From Mycobacterium sp. GA-0227b (GTDB taxonomy: Bacteria; Actinomycetota; Actinomycetes; Mycobacteriales; Mycobacteriaceae): a DNA stretch of 64,000 nucleotides. A program made the translations under genes and the position numbers. Location of the stretch: the NCBI RefSeq assembly GCF_001499855.1, contig NZ_LQIK01000030.1:248001-312000 (forward strand), written 5' to 3'. Below the pieces are notes generated by a model. It was given only the letters and a program-made list of their open reading frames with translations. It was not told where the DNA came from and did not search any database. Position 1 is the first letter of the stretch, and every line of letters starts with the position of its first letter. Positions 32,280 to 41,573 of this stretch are shown here, piece by piece.

Positions 32280-33053
32280 CTACCGCGGGGGAGTCGGTCG
32301 GCCGGGACTCGGACCGGGCTCAGCTGGAGGACCCGGTTGACTGGGCAGCACCTGATCGGCGTTGGCGGCCTTGCTCCCGGTCTTGGGGCCGATATCGGAG
32401 ACCTGCCACGTGTCGCCCGCTTTGTTGACGGTGATCTGCAAGAGAACTATCGACACCCGAGGCTCCGGATTCTGCAAATTCCTGGTGGTCTGGCTGGCCG
32501 ACACCACCACTTGGTAGACATCGCCGGGCTGTGGGGTCACCTCCGTCGCCAGCACTTCACCGGTCGAGGTGACCTGCGCCTGAAGCATCACGCCCTTGAG
32601 CAAGTCTTCGGCATTGATGTACTTGTCCTTCAGCGCGTCGGACACGCCCTCCTCGACCGATCGGAAGAATGCGTCGGGGTCTTTGAACGAATACGTCAAC
32701 GACTTGAGCGCGTAGTCCTTCGCCAGCTGTGCGGCGGCGGCGCGGTTGGCCTCTTCCTGACGCATCGCCGAGAGCTGGTCCGCGGCGTTCTTGTACTGGA
32801 GATAACCGAACACACCGACGCCGATGAGAACGATGAGCAACACAGCGGCAACCCATTGCCAGGGATTCCGGCGGGAGGACGCCGGCTTGTGATCTTCGTC
32901 GACGGGCTCGGGCTTCTCGTCTACCTTGCCTACCTTGTCTACCTTGTCGTGCGACTCCTTGGCGGTGCTCTCCTGCTCGACCGTGGCGCCTTCGTCGACG
33001 TCGTCCTCGGAGCTGTCTGCCATGTCCGCCTCACTCGTTGTTCTGATTGTCAT
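32280..33053 (-). CDS. Mce-associated membrane protein (Mam)
   Basis: The 257-residue protein has an acidic/Lys-rich cytoplasmic N-terminus (1-60) and a single membrane segment (about 67-88). A coiled-coil linker follows, then a periplasmic domain of the type seen in Mas/Mam proteins downstream of mceF. It ends in a Pro-rich tail. Such proteins stabilise or assist Mce transporters. ATG 33053 or ATG 33023 could be the start; the latter has the better residue context. It lies nine bases after mceF. Confidence 0.85.
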   Translation of the reverse strand: MTIRTTSEADMADSSEDDVDEGATVEQESTAKESHDKVDKVGKVDEKPEPVDEDHKPASSRRNPWQWVAAVLLIVLIGVGVFGYLQYKNAADQLSAMRQEEANRAAAAQLAKDYALKSLTYSFKDPDAFFRSVEEGVSDALKDKYINAEDLLKGVMLQAQVTSTGEVLATEVTPQPGDVYQVVVSASQTTRNLQNPEPRVSIVLLQITVNKAGDTWQVSDIGPKTGSKAANADQVLPSQPGPPAEPGPSPGRPTPPR

Positions 33054-33062
33054 GATGCCCCC

Positions 33063-34031
33063 TTACGGCTGTGGCCATTCTGGAACGAGAAGTTGAAGAC
33101 GCATGGCGCCTTCGTCGTTGAACGTGGACTCCCAGAAGTCGAGCCAATGTCCGGCGTCGATTTCGACATCGCGGATGGGTGCCGTCGCCGGTTCGAGCAC
33201 GGTGGCGAAGGTACTCAAGGGCCCGGCGAGCAGTTCGATGTATTGGCTGATCTTGTCGACGAGGGATTCGATGGCTCCGTCGTCGCCGAACATGTCGGTG
33301 CCCAGCTGCGACAGGCTGTCGAATTCGCGGATCAGACGGACGAATTCGGGAACCGCGCTGGGCAGGATATGGCCGGTCTCGGAGAAGACCGCGCCCACCT
33401 TCAGGTCGCCCATCCCGGTGGTAAGTGTGGACAGGTTGCCGAAGAGCGTGTTGAGCAGTTGCTTGTTCTCCTGCACCATTCGGGCGTAGAGACCTGCCGT
33501 CGTCGCCAACGAATCGAGGGTCTCGTCGTTGCCGGTGATCGCCTCCGCGAGATTGGTCACCACGGTGCGCAAGTCCTCATGATTCAGCGCCGAGAACAAC
33601 GCGTTACCGCGGGCGAGGATGTCGCTCACCGTGACGGCGCTTGTCACCCGGTCGGCAGGTATCACCGCACCGTCCGACAAGTAGGGCGGCGCAATGACTT
33701 CCGGTTTGAAGTCGATGTACTGTTCACCGGCCACGGAGAGGGCTTCGACGCTGATCGGGCTGTCGACGGGGACCGGATGTTCGCTGTCGAGATCAATAGC
33801 CACCGCCAAACCGGCAGGGGTGGCCTGGATGTCCGTGACCCGTCCGACCTTGATGCCGCGCATCGTGACATCGGATGTCGAGAGCAGGCCGCCGGAAGCT
33901 TCGAGCATCAACTGAATCCGGGTGACCTGCTTCGTCGGCCCCATATCGAGCACCCCGAGGGACATGTAGCCGGCGCCGATCAACGTGATGATTGCGAGGA
34001 TCACCAGCGTCGCTCCTGCGTTGAACTTCAT
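33063..34031 (-). CDS. mceF: MceF-family protein
   Basis: The 322-residue protein has an N-terminal membrane segment (about residues 7-27), an MlaD/Mce domain (about 38-115; VTMRGIKVGRVTDIQATPAG) and a long helical Cter_Mce region. In Mce complexes the helical tails of the six proteins build a channel for lipid across the periplasm. ATG overlaps the mceE stop by four bases. It lacks the long C-terminal extension some MceF proteins carry. Confidence 0.93.
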   Translation of the reverse strand: MKFNAGATLVILAIITLIGAGYMSLGVLDMGPTKQVTRIQLMLEASGGLLSTSDVTMRGIKVGRVTDIQATPAGLAVAIDLDSEHPVPVDSPISVEALSVAGEQYIDFKPEVIAPPYLSDGAVIPADRVTSAVTVSDILARGNALFSALNHEDLRTVVTNLAEAITGNDETLDSLATTAGLYARMVQENKQLLNTLFGNLSTLTTGMGDLKVGAVFSETGHILPSAVPEFVRLIREFDSLSQLGTDMFGDDGAIESLVDKISQYIELLAGPLSTFATVLEPATAPIRDVEIDAGHWLDFWESTFNDEGAMRLQLLVPEWPQP

Positions 34032-35071
34032 GGCGCGAGTAGGCCCATCGTCTGCATCCTGGTGATCACCTCGTCGGCGCGGGCCGCCGGATCCAGGCCG
34101 ATCGACCCGTCCGGATTGTGCAGTCCGGTCACGGTGTAACGGGGCCCGCCCTTACGGAAGAAGCCGATGAGCTTGTCGCGGATGAGGTCGACCGTCTTGT
34201 CCATGATCGTCGGAATCGTGGTGTCGGCAGTGGCGACCGCGCCGATGAAAGGTGTTGCATGCGAGATCATCTGAAGTATCTCGGCGGTGTTCGGATCGAT
34301 TGCCGGAGAGATGTTGCGGGCCAGCTTGCCTGCGTCTATCACAAGCTGCACGATGTTCAGCGTGACGCTGCCGAGTCCGATGAGCTTGTCGGGGCCTTCG
34401 GTTACCAGTCGGTCGAACGTGTCGGTGTTCTCCACCAAGCTGTTGCTGATGTTACGGGCGCTTGCCAGGATCTCGTTGATGGTGTCCTGATTTGCCGCGA
34501 GGTCGTTCAGCGTTCCCGCAACCTTCTGCTGAACTTCGGTGATCTCAGCGGGGTCGTTCGGGAAGGCGTTGTTGAGCTTGATCACCGTGTCCTGCAAGGT
34601 GTTCAGTCCGCCACCGGACGCGAGGTCGGACACGGACCGCAGGACATCCTCGACGTTGTCAGCGGGGGCGGTGTTGCTCAACGGGATCGCGTCGCCATCG
34701 TGAAGCGTGATCGGCGATGGATGATCCGGTGTCAGCAGCGCGATGTAGATGTCTCCGAGCACCGTTGCTTGGCGCAGTTCAGCGCGGGTGTTCTGAGGCA
34801 GCCGGACGTCCGATGAGATGTCGACGCTGGCCACCGCAGTACTGCCGTCAAGCGCCACGTGATCGAGGACGCCGACCTGCACCCCGCCCGAATCCACCTT
34901 CGCCTTCGCAGGCAGATTCAGCACGCTGGAGAACTCAATCTTGATCCGGTACGCGTCACCCGGCACGTATGAGCCCGGCACGGGCAGGTCGGTCGGATCG
35001 AGTGAGCACGCGGGTGTCAGCGCCAGCGCCAGCGCGGTGATCACCGGGACACAAAGGCGTGCGGCGATCAT
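34028..35071 (-). CDS. mceE: MceE-family lipoprotein (LprK-like)
   Basis: The 347-residue protein has a lipoprotein-type signal (MIAARLCVPV... ending LTPACSLDP), as is usual for the fifth Mce protein. An Mce domain follows with DSGGVQVGVLDHVALDG, then a helical tail. Lipidation would anchor one edge of the Mce hexamer. ATG 35071 is chosen because it overlaps the mceD stop (ATGA) and opens the signal peptide; a longer upstream frame runs antisense-free but is not signal-like. Confidence 0.92.
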   Translation of the reverse strand: MIAARLCVPVITALALALTPACSLDPTDLPVPGSYVPGDAYRIKIEFSSVLNLPAKAKVDSGGVQVGVLDHVALDGSTAVASVDISSDVRLPQNTRAELRQATVLGDIYIALLTPDHPSPITLHDGDAIPLSNTAPADNVEDVLRSVSDLASGGGLNTLQDTVIKLNNAFPNDPAEITEVQQKVAGTLNDLAANQDTINEILASARNISNSLVENTDTFDRLVTEGPDKLIGLGSVTLNIVQLVIDAGKLARNISPAIDPNTAEILQMISHATPFIGAVATADTTIPTIMDKTVDLIRDKLIGFFRKGGPRYTVTGLHNPDGSIGLDPAARADEVITRMQTMGLLAP

Positions 35072-36234
35072 CCGAGGGCTCCGCCCAGGATGAGGTTGGT
35101 GAGACCGAGAGTGACGGGGTCCGACGCCGTCCCGGGTGCGCACGCGGAATTGGCTCCCGGTGTGTTGCGGGCCCGCAGTTCGGTGCAGATGGCGCTCGCC
35201 TGAGTCGGTGAGATCGCGACGCGCGGTGGGTAATACGTGACGTTGTGGGTGCCCCATGTGGGCTCGTAGATGTCGGAAAGCCAATTGGTGAACTGCGGAA
35301 GCGAGTTGAGGAACCCGAGAATGTGAGGGGTGTAGGCGTTGAGGAGGTCAGTGACCCAGGGGATCAGCTTGTCGGAGATGTTGTGGTAGACCCGCGGAGC
35401 GAAACGATCGAGGGTGTCCTTCAATATCGGGAGCAGATGCACGAGCCTGCTCAACGCCGTTGCGAAGTGGTCGGAGAGGTTCTCTATCAACAGGGCCGTA
35501 TCAGGCAGTGTCTTGATCACGACCGCGAATGTGTCCCAGTGCCGCAGCCACCCCGAGGTGGAGATTTCGCTGTTCTCCAGCAACTGCCGGTAGTCGGCGT
35601 CGGCCTTGTAGGGATCACCGACCATCGCGACGAGATTCTGCAGCGTCTGCTTGATGGTGACGCCCGTGCCGTCCAAGGATCGGCTGGCCGCGGCCAGGCT
35701 GTCATTGATCGCGGCCACGCCAGGCGCGCTGAACGGATCTTGGCCTGCCTCGCGGCCCAGGATGGCATCGGCGAGATCGCCGATCGCTGCGAAGGATTCG
35801 CTGATCCCGATCGGGGTCTTCGTGGACTTGATCGCAATACATTGCGGCCCGGTGAACTTGGGTCCACCGGCGTAGGGCTTGGTCAGCTCGACGTGGCGGT
35901 CGGTCACGATCGAGTCGCCGTAGGTGACTGCCCCGACGTCGGCGGGCAGGTCGAGATCCTTGCGGACGGTGAAGTCGACCCGGACGTGGTCGGACTCGTT
36001 GGTGATCGCCGTGACCTCGCCGACTTCAATCCCGAGCAATTGCACCTTGTTGCCGGTGTACAGACCCGCCGCGTCGGTGAACTCTGCGCACATCGCACGG
36101 ACGCCATCGATCTTCGGCAGCAACGTCTTTGCGCCGACGACCGCGGCGGCGACCACCGTCAACACGATCGCGGTGGTCGCAACGCCCACGAACTTGGCAC
36201 GGAACCTGTTGCGGAGAAAGTGTAGGGGCCTCAT
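35068..36234 (-). CDS. mceD: MceD-family protein
   Basis: The 388-residue protein has a basic N-terminus, a membrane segment (about 16-38) and an Mce domain (TGNKVQLLGIEVGEVTAI at 61-78). A long helical region follows and a C-terminal part with three cysteines (CTELRARN, ANSACAP, plus CIAIKS in the Mce domain). It is the fourth subunit of the transporter. One base separates it from mceC. Confidence 0.92.
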   Translation of the reverse strand: MRPLHFLRNRFRAKFVGVATTAIVLTVVAAAVVGAKTLLPKIDGVRAMCAEFTDAAGLYTGNKVQLLGIEVGEVTAITNESDHVRVDFTVRKDLDLPADVGAVTYGDSIVTDRHVELTKPYAGGPKFTGPQCIAIKSTKTPIGISESFAAIGDLADAILGREAGQDPFSAPGVAAINDSLAAASRSLDGTGVTIKQTLQNLVAMVGDPYKADADYRQLLENSEISTSGWLRHWDTFAVVIKTLPDTALLIENLSDHFATALSRLVHLLPILKDTLDRFAPRVYHNISDKLIPWVTDLLNAYTPHILGFLNSLPQFTNWLSDIYEPTWGTHNVTYYPPRVAISPTQASAICTELRARNTPGANSACAPGTASDPVTLGLTNLILGGALG

Positions 36235-36235
36235 C

Positions 36236-37249
36236 TCAGCACTGCCTGGTGATGTTGGGAATGCACACGTCCTCGCCAGGCATGAGCCGGTCGCTCTCGT
36301 CGATCACGACGCCGTTGCCGCTAAGCATCGGAACCACGATCCGCAGGATCTGGCCCAGGCCGTCGGCCGCTTCGCCGATCCGTTCGGGATGGCTGAACAG
36401 CGTGTCGAAAATGTCGTCGATGCCGTGGGCCACCGGCGCGACCTCATCGTGGTAGAACACCATCAACCGGTCGACGAGGCGCGCGAGTTCGGATAGCAGG
36501 CTGAAGAATTCGACGATCTCTACGGACTTCGTGGTGAGTCGGGCGCCCACGAGCGCGAACTGCTGCGCCATGACGACCAGTTGTTGTCGGCCGGCGACGA
36601 AAGCGCTGGAGTACTCGTTGAGGAAGTCGAGTCCGCGGTGGTAGTCCGCGGTGACCTGGCTCAGCGACGTCGTCAGGGTGTTCGCGGTCTGGAGGACATC
36701 CCGCAACGCGTCGGGGTACTTGTTCGCCGCGTTGGCGACCTCGCTGAACGTGTCGTGGATGACGTCACCGTCGACCTCCTGAATCAGGGGTGTCGCCTCC
36801 TGAATGATGTCGTTGATCTCGAACGGGGTCGCCGTCTGTTGCGGGGGAATCACCTTGTCGCCCAACGGGTGAATCCCCTTGGGGTCGAGCGCCACGTAAT
36901 GCCCGCCCAGCGGAGTGAGTAGCTTGATCTCCAGCGTGGAGTCCGAGCCGATCACGAGTGACTTCGTCACTTCGAAGGTCATCTTGACCACGGTGCCGTC
37001 CAGACCGATTGAGGTGACCTTGCCGACGGGTATTCCCGCGATGCGGATCTCGTCACCGGGCCGCGCCCCACCCGAGCTTTCAAAGTGCGCGGTATAGCTG
37101 CGCTGCCCGAGGGGGTTGACATAGAGCGCACCGGCTGCGACCAGCGACACCACGATGAGGAGGCTGCCGATGACACCGATCCGACGGCTGCGGGCGCCGG
37201 CGGCGTGCTCGTCGAGCAGGGCGGGGCGGTTGCGGCGGAAGAGCCTCAT
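36236..37249 (-). CDS. mceC: MceC-family protein
   Basis: The 337-residue protein has a membrane segment at about residues 24-44 and an Mce domain with GDEIRIAGIPVGKVTSIGLDG. The Cter_Mce helical part is followed by a short C-terminus with two cysteines (VCIPNITRQC). ATG 37249 overlaps the mceB stop. It is the third subunit. Confidence 0.92.
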   Translation of the reverse strand: MRLFRRNRPALLDEHAAGARSRRIGVIGSLLIVVSLVAAGALYVNPLGQRSYTAHFESSGGARPGDEIRIAGIPVGKVTSIGLDGTVVKMTFEVTKSLVIGSDSTLEIKLLTPLGGHYVALDPKGIHPLGDKVIPPQQTATPFEINDIIQEATPLIQEVDGDVIHDTFSEVANAANKYPDALRDVLQTANTLTTSLSQVTADYHRGLDFLNEYSSAFVAGRQQLVVMAQQFALVGARLTTKSVEIVEFFSLLSELARLVDRLMVFYHDEVAPVAHGIDDIFDTLFSHPERIGEAADGLGQILRIVVPMLSGNGVVIDESDRLMPGEDVCIPNITRQC

Positions 37250-38256
37250 CGGCACACCACCAGGTTTTGTTCGGCGAAGGAGACGATGCCGATGCCTGGC
37301 AGGGTCACCTCGCCGTTGGAACACGTGAAACGCGGTACAGCGGGCCTGTCTTCGATGAGTTGGTTGCGCAGGCCCTGGATCAGCGACGGCACCAGCGACA
37401 GCCCGGCGATGATGGTCGGCGTCTGGGGGAACATCCGAGCGGTCAGGTCGTAGAACGGGACGGTCATACCGTCGAACGTGCGCTCGGTGTATTGCAGAAT
37501 CTGGATCACGTTGCGCAGTGTCGGCACCGCTTCGTCGATGCCTTGACGGAATCCCTCGGCCTTGGCCGTCAGTCGGATCAGAACACCGTTGAGCGTCGTG
37601 ATCAGGTCGAACAGTTGCTTCGATTTGCCGCCGAGGTCGACCGAGATTTCTCCGAGATTGCGGATCAGGGTGATGAAGACCGCTTGGCGATCGGCGGCGA
37701 ATTTGGAGACCTCATCGAGGTCGCGCAGTACGGGCCCGATACCGGATTCGTCGCCTTGGATGAGCCGCAGCAGGTTCTCACCGAGCTGGTTGAACTCTGC
37801 CGGGTCCAAGGTACGGAAGATGGGCCGAAAACCGTTGAACAGCTTGGCCACATCGAACGACGGGATTGTCGAGCCGATCGGGATGGTGGAGCCCGCCGGT
37901 AGCAGGGCGCCTGGGGCATCGGGTTGGGCCAGTTCCAGATACCGCTGCCCCACGAGGTTCTGGTAGCGGACGGCAGCTACGGTCTCGCTGTACACGGGTT
38001 GACTGGCCACCACAGTGAACTCCACGTCGGCGTTGCGGCCGTTCAGTCGGATGGTCTTGACCTTGCCGACCTGGACGCCGGAGATCCGGACGTCGTCGCC
38101 GACGTACAGGCCGGAAACGTCGCTGAATGTCGCGGTGTACGTGGACTCCGCGCCCTCGACGGGGTTGCGCAGCGCGGTGACGACGATGAGCGCGCACACC
38201 AAGGCGATCGCGGCAAACACTGTCAACGCGAGGGCGGATCGTGCGGTCTTGTTCAC
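37246..38256 (-). CDS. mceB: MceB-family protein
   Basis: The 336-residue protein has an N-terminal membrane segment (about 8-30), an Mce domain with GDDVRISGVQVGKVKTIRLNG, and the conserved VRYQNLVGQRYLEL typical of MceB. A helical tail follows and a C-terminal pair of cysteines (FTCSNGE, VVCR). GTG start, two bases after the mceA stop. Confidence 0.92.
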   Translation of the reverse strand: MNKTARSALALTVFAAIALVCALIVVTALRNPVEGAESTYTATFSDVSGLYVGDDVRISGVQVGKVKTIRLNGRNADVEFTVVASQPVYSETVAAVRYQNLVGQRYLELAQPDAPGALLPAGSTIPIGSTIPSFDVAKLFNGFRPIFRTLDPAEFNQLGENLLRLIQGDESGIGPVLRDLDEVSKFAADRQAVFITLIRNLGEISVDLGGKSKQLFDLITTLNGVLIRLTAKAEGFRQGIDEAVPTLRNVIQILQYTERTFDGMTVPFYDLTARMFPQTPTIIAGLSLVPSLIQGLRNQLIEDRPAVPRFTCSNGEVTLPGIGIVSFAEQNLVVCR

Positions 38257-38258
38257 CG

Positions 38259-39311
38259 TCAGCCCCCCGGCGCCACAGGTGTCGGTGGTGCTGGCTGCTC
38301 GGCGGGCAGGGCAGCGGCCAGGCCGGGCATCGCGTCCAGGAGCACATCGATGCGCAGCCGGACCTTGCCGTCGATGATGGGGAAAGCTGCACTGGTCCGG
38401 TCGATCAGCCCCGATAGGCGATCGTAGGCCGGTGCCAGGCTGCCCAGCGCGTAGGTGGTAGGTGCGGCGACGTTGACGATGCCGTTGGCCATCGGTACGA
38501 CCCAGTGATTGTTCTTGTTGAACAGATCGGCGACGAAGTTCAACAGGCCACTGACCTGAACGAGGATCGTGTTCGTCCGGTCGGTGCCCCCCGGCTGCAC
38601 AAGGAACGTCAACTCGTCCAGGAGCTGGTTCAGCAGCCCGGCGAGCGGAACCAAGTCGTTGACGCCGTTGACGAACGACGCGATGACCGACAGCGACTGT
38701 GAGATCGGTACGGTCTGTGCGTCGACGAGGATCTCGGCGGTGTCGAAAACGGACCGAGCGGAAGGTTCGACGAGGTCGGCGTGCTTGCGCAGCGTCTCGA
38801 TGATCCGGTCGACCGCGGGTGAATCCAGCACCGATGCGAGCTTGGTCCCCTCGCGCAGCAGCCCGGTGATCGACGAGGACCGCGCGTCGTCGCCGATCAT
38901 CAAGGTCCGACCGGGTGCGAGCCGACCACCGCGTCCGCTACTCACGAGTTCGACTGCGGCCGTGCCGAATACGTTCGATGAGGTGAATTGGGCTCCGGTA
39001 TCCGCTTTCAACGCGGCGGCCTGTCGTGGGTCGAGCACCAGGGTCAGCTTCTGCCTGTTGTAGCCGATCGCCTCCAGCTTCTTCACCGAACCGATCGTGA
39101 GGCCCCGGAATTTCACCTCTGCGCCGGGCGTGAGGCCCTCACCGATCGAGTTGGCGACAACGGTGAGGTTGAACGCGGGCTCGTACTTCCCAGAGGCGAG
39201 CTGGACCAGCAGCGTGGTGGCCACGGCCAGGGCGGCGAACACGACCACGCCCCGCAACCGCAGTTTCGTTGGGCTGGCTGCTCGTCCGGACTCGTCGTGG
39301 AAGATCGGCAT
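38259..39311 (-). CDS. mceA: MceA-family protein
   Basis: The 350-residue protein has a membrane segment (about 21-40) and an Mce domain (GAEVKFRGLTIGSVKKLEAIG) with SSNVFGTAAVELV, a pattern seen in first Mce subunits. A helical tail follows. The C-terminus is Pro/Ala-rich. Which lipid it carries cannot be read from the sequence. It follows yrbEB by three bases. Confidence 0.92.
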   Translation of the reverse strand: MPIFHDESGRAASPTKLRLRGVVVFAALAVATTLLVQLASGKYEPAFNLTVVANSIGEGLTPGAEVKFRGLTIGSVKKLEAIGYNRQKLTLVLDPRQAAALKADTGAQFTSSNVFGTAAVELVSSGRGGRLAPGRTLMIGDDARSSSITGLLREGTKLASVLDSPAVDRIIETLRKHADLVEPSARSVFDTAEILVDAQTVPISQSLSVIASFVNGVNDLVPLAGLLNQLLDELTFLVQPGGTDRTNTILVQVSGLLNFVADLFNKNNHWVVPMANGIVNVAAPTTYALGSLAPAYDRLSGLIDRTSAAFPIIDGKVRLRIDVLLDAMPGLAAALPAEQPAPPTPVAPGG

Positions 39312-39314
39312 GGG

Positions 39315-40181
39315 CTACCCCGAGATCCGAACGCCAGGGTCGCGCCCCCAGAAGATGAGGGTGAGGATCATGTCGAGAATGACGATGGAGATGAGGCTGG
39401 CGCGGATGGCACGGCCCGACGAGGCGCCGACGCCTTCCGGCCCACCGGTGGCGTAGTAGCCCTGATACCCGTGAATGGCGATGATGACGGTGACGAAGAT
39501 GATGGCCTTGAGGACCGAGAACAAAACGTCCGACGGTTGAATGAACGAGTTGAAGTAGTGGTAATAGGTGCCCGACGACTGGCCGTGCAGGACGTTGACC
39601 ACCAGTGCGCAGGACAGGTAGCTGAGCAAGAGCGTGACCACGTAAAGCGGAACGATGGTGATAAAGCCCGCAATGACGCGCGTTGTCACCACAAACGGAA
39701 TCGACCGGATGCCTTGGGCTTCCAACGCATCGATCTCCTCAGAGATCCGCATCGAGCCGATCTCAGCGGTCATCCGGCACCCCGCCTGCGCGGCGAATCC
39801 GATCGCGGCGATCATCGGTGCCATTTCGCGGGTGTTGGCGTAGGCGGAGACGAAGCCCGTCAACGGACCCATGCCGACCATGTCGAGCGCGGCGAACCCT
39901 TCGATGCCGACCGAAGCCCCGATCGCGACACCCATGAACACCAGCACACCGATCGTGCCGCCGCCGACGATGATCGAGCCGTTGCCCCACGTCATGTCGA
40001 CAAGCAGTGCGCCGGTTTGGCGACGATAGTTCTTCAGCGTCCTCGGCACGGCGCCAAGGACGAGGCCGAGGAACGTGGCCTGATGGCCGAGTCGTTCGGC
40101 CAGCGACATCGTCCCGCCCCCGATTCGCAGGGGTAGGCGGGCCGCCGCCCCGAAGGGAAGGAATTTCGACGGGGTGGCCAT
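39315..40181 (-). CDS. yrbEB: YrbE-type permease, second subunit
   Basis: The 288-residue MlaE/YrbE permease has about five membrane helices and the family signature at the coupling region (MRISEEIDALEAQGIRSIPFVV, residues 144-165), where the MceG-type ATPase docks. No ATPase gene is in the window; mycobacteria use one mceG elsewhere for several mce operons. The start ATG overlaps the yrbEA stop by one base. Confidence 0.94.
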   Translation of the reverse strand: MATPSKFLPFGAAARLPLRIGGGTMSLAERLGHQATFLGLVLGAVPRTLKNYRRQTGALLVDMTWGNGSIIVGGGTIGVLVFMGVAIGASVGIEGFAALDMVGMGPLTGFVSAYANTREMAPMIAAIGFAAQAGCRMTAEIGSMRISEEIDALEAQGIRSIPFVVTTRVIAGFITIVPLYVVTLLLSYLSCALVVNVLHGQSSGTYYHYFNSFIQPSDVLFSVLKAIIFVTVIIAIHGYQGYYATGGPEGVGASSGRAIRASLISIVILDMILTLIFWGRDPGVRISG

Positions 40182-41092
40182 CAGCCCACCCTCGTCGGCA
40201 GGATCATGGTCACCAGCTGCGTGATGACCAGGTTCATCACGAAGACGGCGACGACGACGGCGACCACGGCGGCGTTGACCGCATCGGCCACTCCGCGAGC
40301 TCCGCCTCTGGTCTCGAGCCCCCGCTGACACGCGACGAGGATCGTCACCGCGCCGAAGATCCAGGTCTTGATCAGCGCGACCACGACATCGGCCACGTTG
40401 GCGAATGCGGCGAATGATGCCAGATAGCTTCCGGGCGTTCCTGATTGGAACGCGACGTTGATGAAGTAGCCGGCGCCGAGACCCATGAAGATGATGAAGA
40501 CACACAGGAACGGCGCCACGAGCAGTATTGCGGCCAACCGCGGCGTGATCAGCCGGCGAACCGGGTCGATACCCATCACCCGCAACGCGTCGACCTCGTC
40601 GCGGATGGTGCGCGCGCCGAGGTCGGTGGTCACCGCCGAGCCCGCAGCACCGCCCAGCAGCAGTGCCGCGACGATCGGCGCGCCCTGGCGGATCACGCCC
40701 AGACCCCCGGCGGCGCCCGAGATGGCGGTCGCACCGACTTGCTGGATGATACTTCCGACCTGAACGGCCACGATGACACCGAACGGGATCGACACCAGGA
40801 GTGCGGGTATCGCCGTGACGCTGACAATGAACCAGGCCTGACCGATGGTCTCGCGCCATGGGTGGCGCAATCGGATCAGATCGGTGACGAGATAGTAGAA
40901 GGCCTGCGCGCCGAGCTCGAGGAAGCGCCCCAGAGTCTTGAGCGACTTGTCGATCTGGCTCGTCCCGTAACGCACTGGCGTGGCCAAAGCCGTCGACAGT
41001 TGGCGGCCGACCTTAGGGCCCCCGTCCTCGCCACTCGCATCGACGTCGGTTGACTCGGCGGGAGGCGCTGGCGCGATGTCGGTCTGCGTCAA
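40181..41092 (-). CDS. yrbEA: YrbE-type permease, first subunit
   Basis: The 303-residue MlaE/YrbE permease has a hydrophilic N-terminus of about 75 residues, longer than usual, and then five helices. The signature ARTIRDEVDALRVMGIDPVRRL is at the ATPase-coupling helix. The start is a TTG at 41092 with AGGGGGTG eight bases upstream. It overlaps the TGA of an upstream frame as TTGA, so translation may be coupled to that leader frame. Confidence 0.92.
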   Translation of the reverse strand: MTQTDIAPAPPAESTDVDASGEDGGPKVGRQLSTALATPVRYGTSQIDKSLKTLGRFLELGAQAFYYLVTDLIRLRHPWRETIGQAWFIVSVTAIPALLVSIPFGVIVAVQVGSIIQQVGATAISGAAGGLGVIRQGAPIVAALLLGGAAGSAVTTDLGARTIRDEVDALRVMGIDPVRRLITPRLAAILLVAPFLCVFIIFMGLGAGYFINVAFQSGTPGSYLASFAAFANVADVVVALIKTWIFGAVTILVACQRGLETRGGARGVADAVNAAVVAVVVAVFVMNLVITQLVTMILPTRVG

Positions 41093-41457
41093 GTGCTCAC
41101 CCCCTCGTTCACGTGCCCCGTCAACCGGTCCCCGTCGACGACGATGACAGCTGCCACGCTTGCTCGCGGGGTGTCGGAGATGTCTACGTGCCCCTGGCTT
41201 TTCCGGATAGCCCCGCTATCTAGAATCCGGCGATCAGTGTGCTCGGTCACAGTCGGCTCGGTCAAGGGATTCCGGGGCACTCTCAGGAATTCAGCCGGCG
41301 GATCCGCTCCAAGCCACGGGTCCTGGGCGCGCCTCCCGCTAGGAAAAGCGCTCGCTTTCCTGGGCAGATGCCGGCCTGGCGGGTTGGCGGCGCTGCGCCG
41401 TCCGTGGTGCGAGTCTGCACTCCGGTGCGGGTGGGAAATCGGCGGTCGGCGGTCCAT
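41089..41457 (-). CDS. Possible translated leader protein of the mce operon
   Basis: A 122-residue frame starts at ATG 41457, only four bases after the transcription start predicted from the TATTAT box (41468-41473). It ends by overlapping the yrbEA start (TTGA). The last 35 or so codons use G/C at most third positions and give a regular hydrophobic pattern (ASVAAVIVVDGDRL), while the N-terminal half is Arg/Pro/His-rich and not protein-like. A shorter product from a GTG around residue 70 is possible. It is not recognised. Confidence 0.35.
   Translation of the reverse strand: MDRRPPISHPHRSADSHHGRRSAANPPGRHLPRKASAFPSGRRAQDPWLGADPPAEFLRVPRNPLTEPTVTEHTDRRILDSGAIRKSQGHVDISDTPRASVAAVIVVDGDRLTGHVNEGVST
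41206..41220. repeat. Inverted repeat in the mce leader
   Basis: GATAGC and GCTATC are separated by three bases, a perfect 6-bp stem inside the predicted mce leader RNA. It contains GATAG/CTATC half-sites similar to the island operator but in the opposite order. Confidence 0.5.
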
Positions 41458-41467
41458 GAGTTTCTGA

Positions 41468-41488
41468 ATAATACAACTATCCAAATAG
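41468..41488 (-). promoter_or_regulatory. Operator S1 and -10 box of the mce operon
   Basis: On the minus strand CTATTTGGATAG (41488-41477) is followed by three bases and TATTAT (41473-41468). The palindrome occupies the -35/-10 spacer, where a bound repressor would block RNA polymerase. It is one of four sites with the same geometry. Confidence 0.7.
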
Positions 41489-41573
41489 CAACGCTACCGA
41501 AATTGTCGGAAAGATCCACGGACCTTCATGTTTGCTGTCGGTGGCGTCAATAGGGGATGGGCGCGCGACAGGC

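Larger units (their letters stand above)
41093..41573. promoter_or_regulatory. Upstream region of the mce operon
   Basis: This 481-bp stretch lies between the ABC1 kinase and yrbEA, both on the minus strand. It contains the operator/-10 pair at 41468-41488, the 15-bp inverted repeat GATAGCCCCGCTATC at 41206-41220, and the possible leader frame 41089-41457. The predicted leader RNA of about 370 bases is long enough for attenuation or translational coupling. No other gene is seen on either strand. Confidence 0.6.

Noticed and set aside
32196..34139. 647-codon plus-strand frame across the mceF region
   Set aside because: Antisense to mceF and the Mce-associated gene; no domain.
41239..41553. 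Plus-strand frame of about 100 codons upstream of the mce operon
   Set aside because: No ribosome site or coding-like composition, and it opposes the promoter S1.
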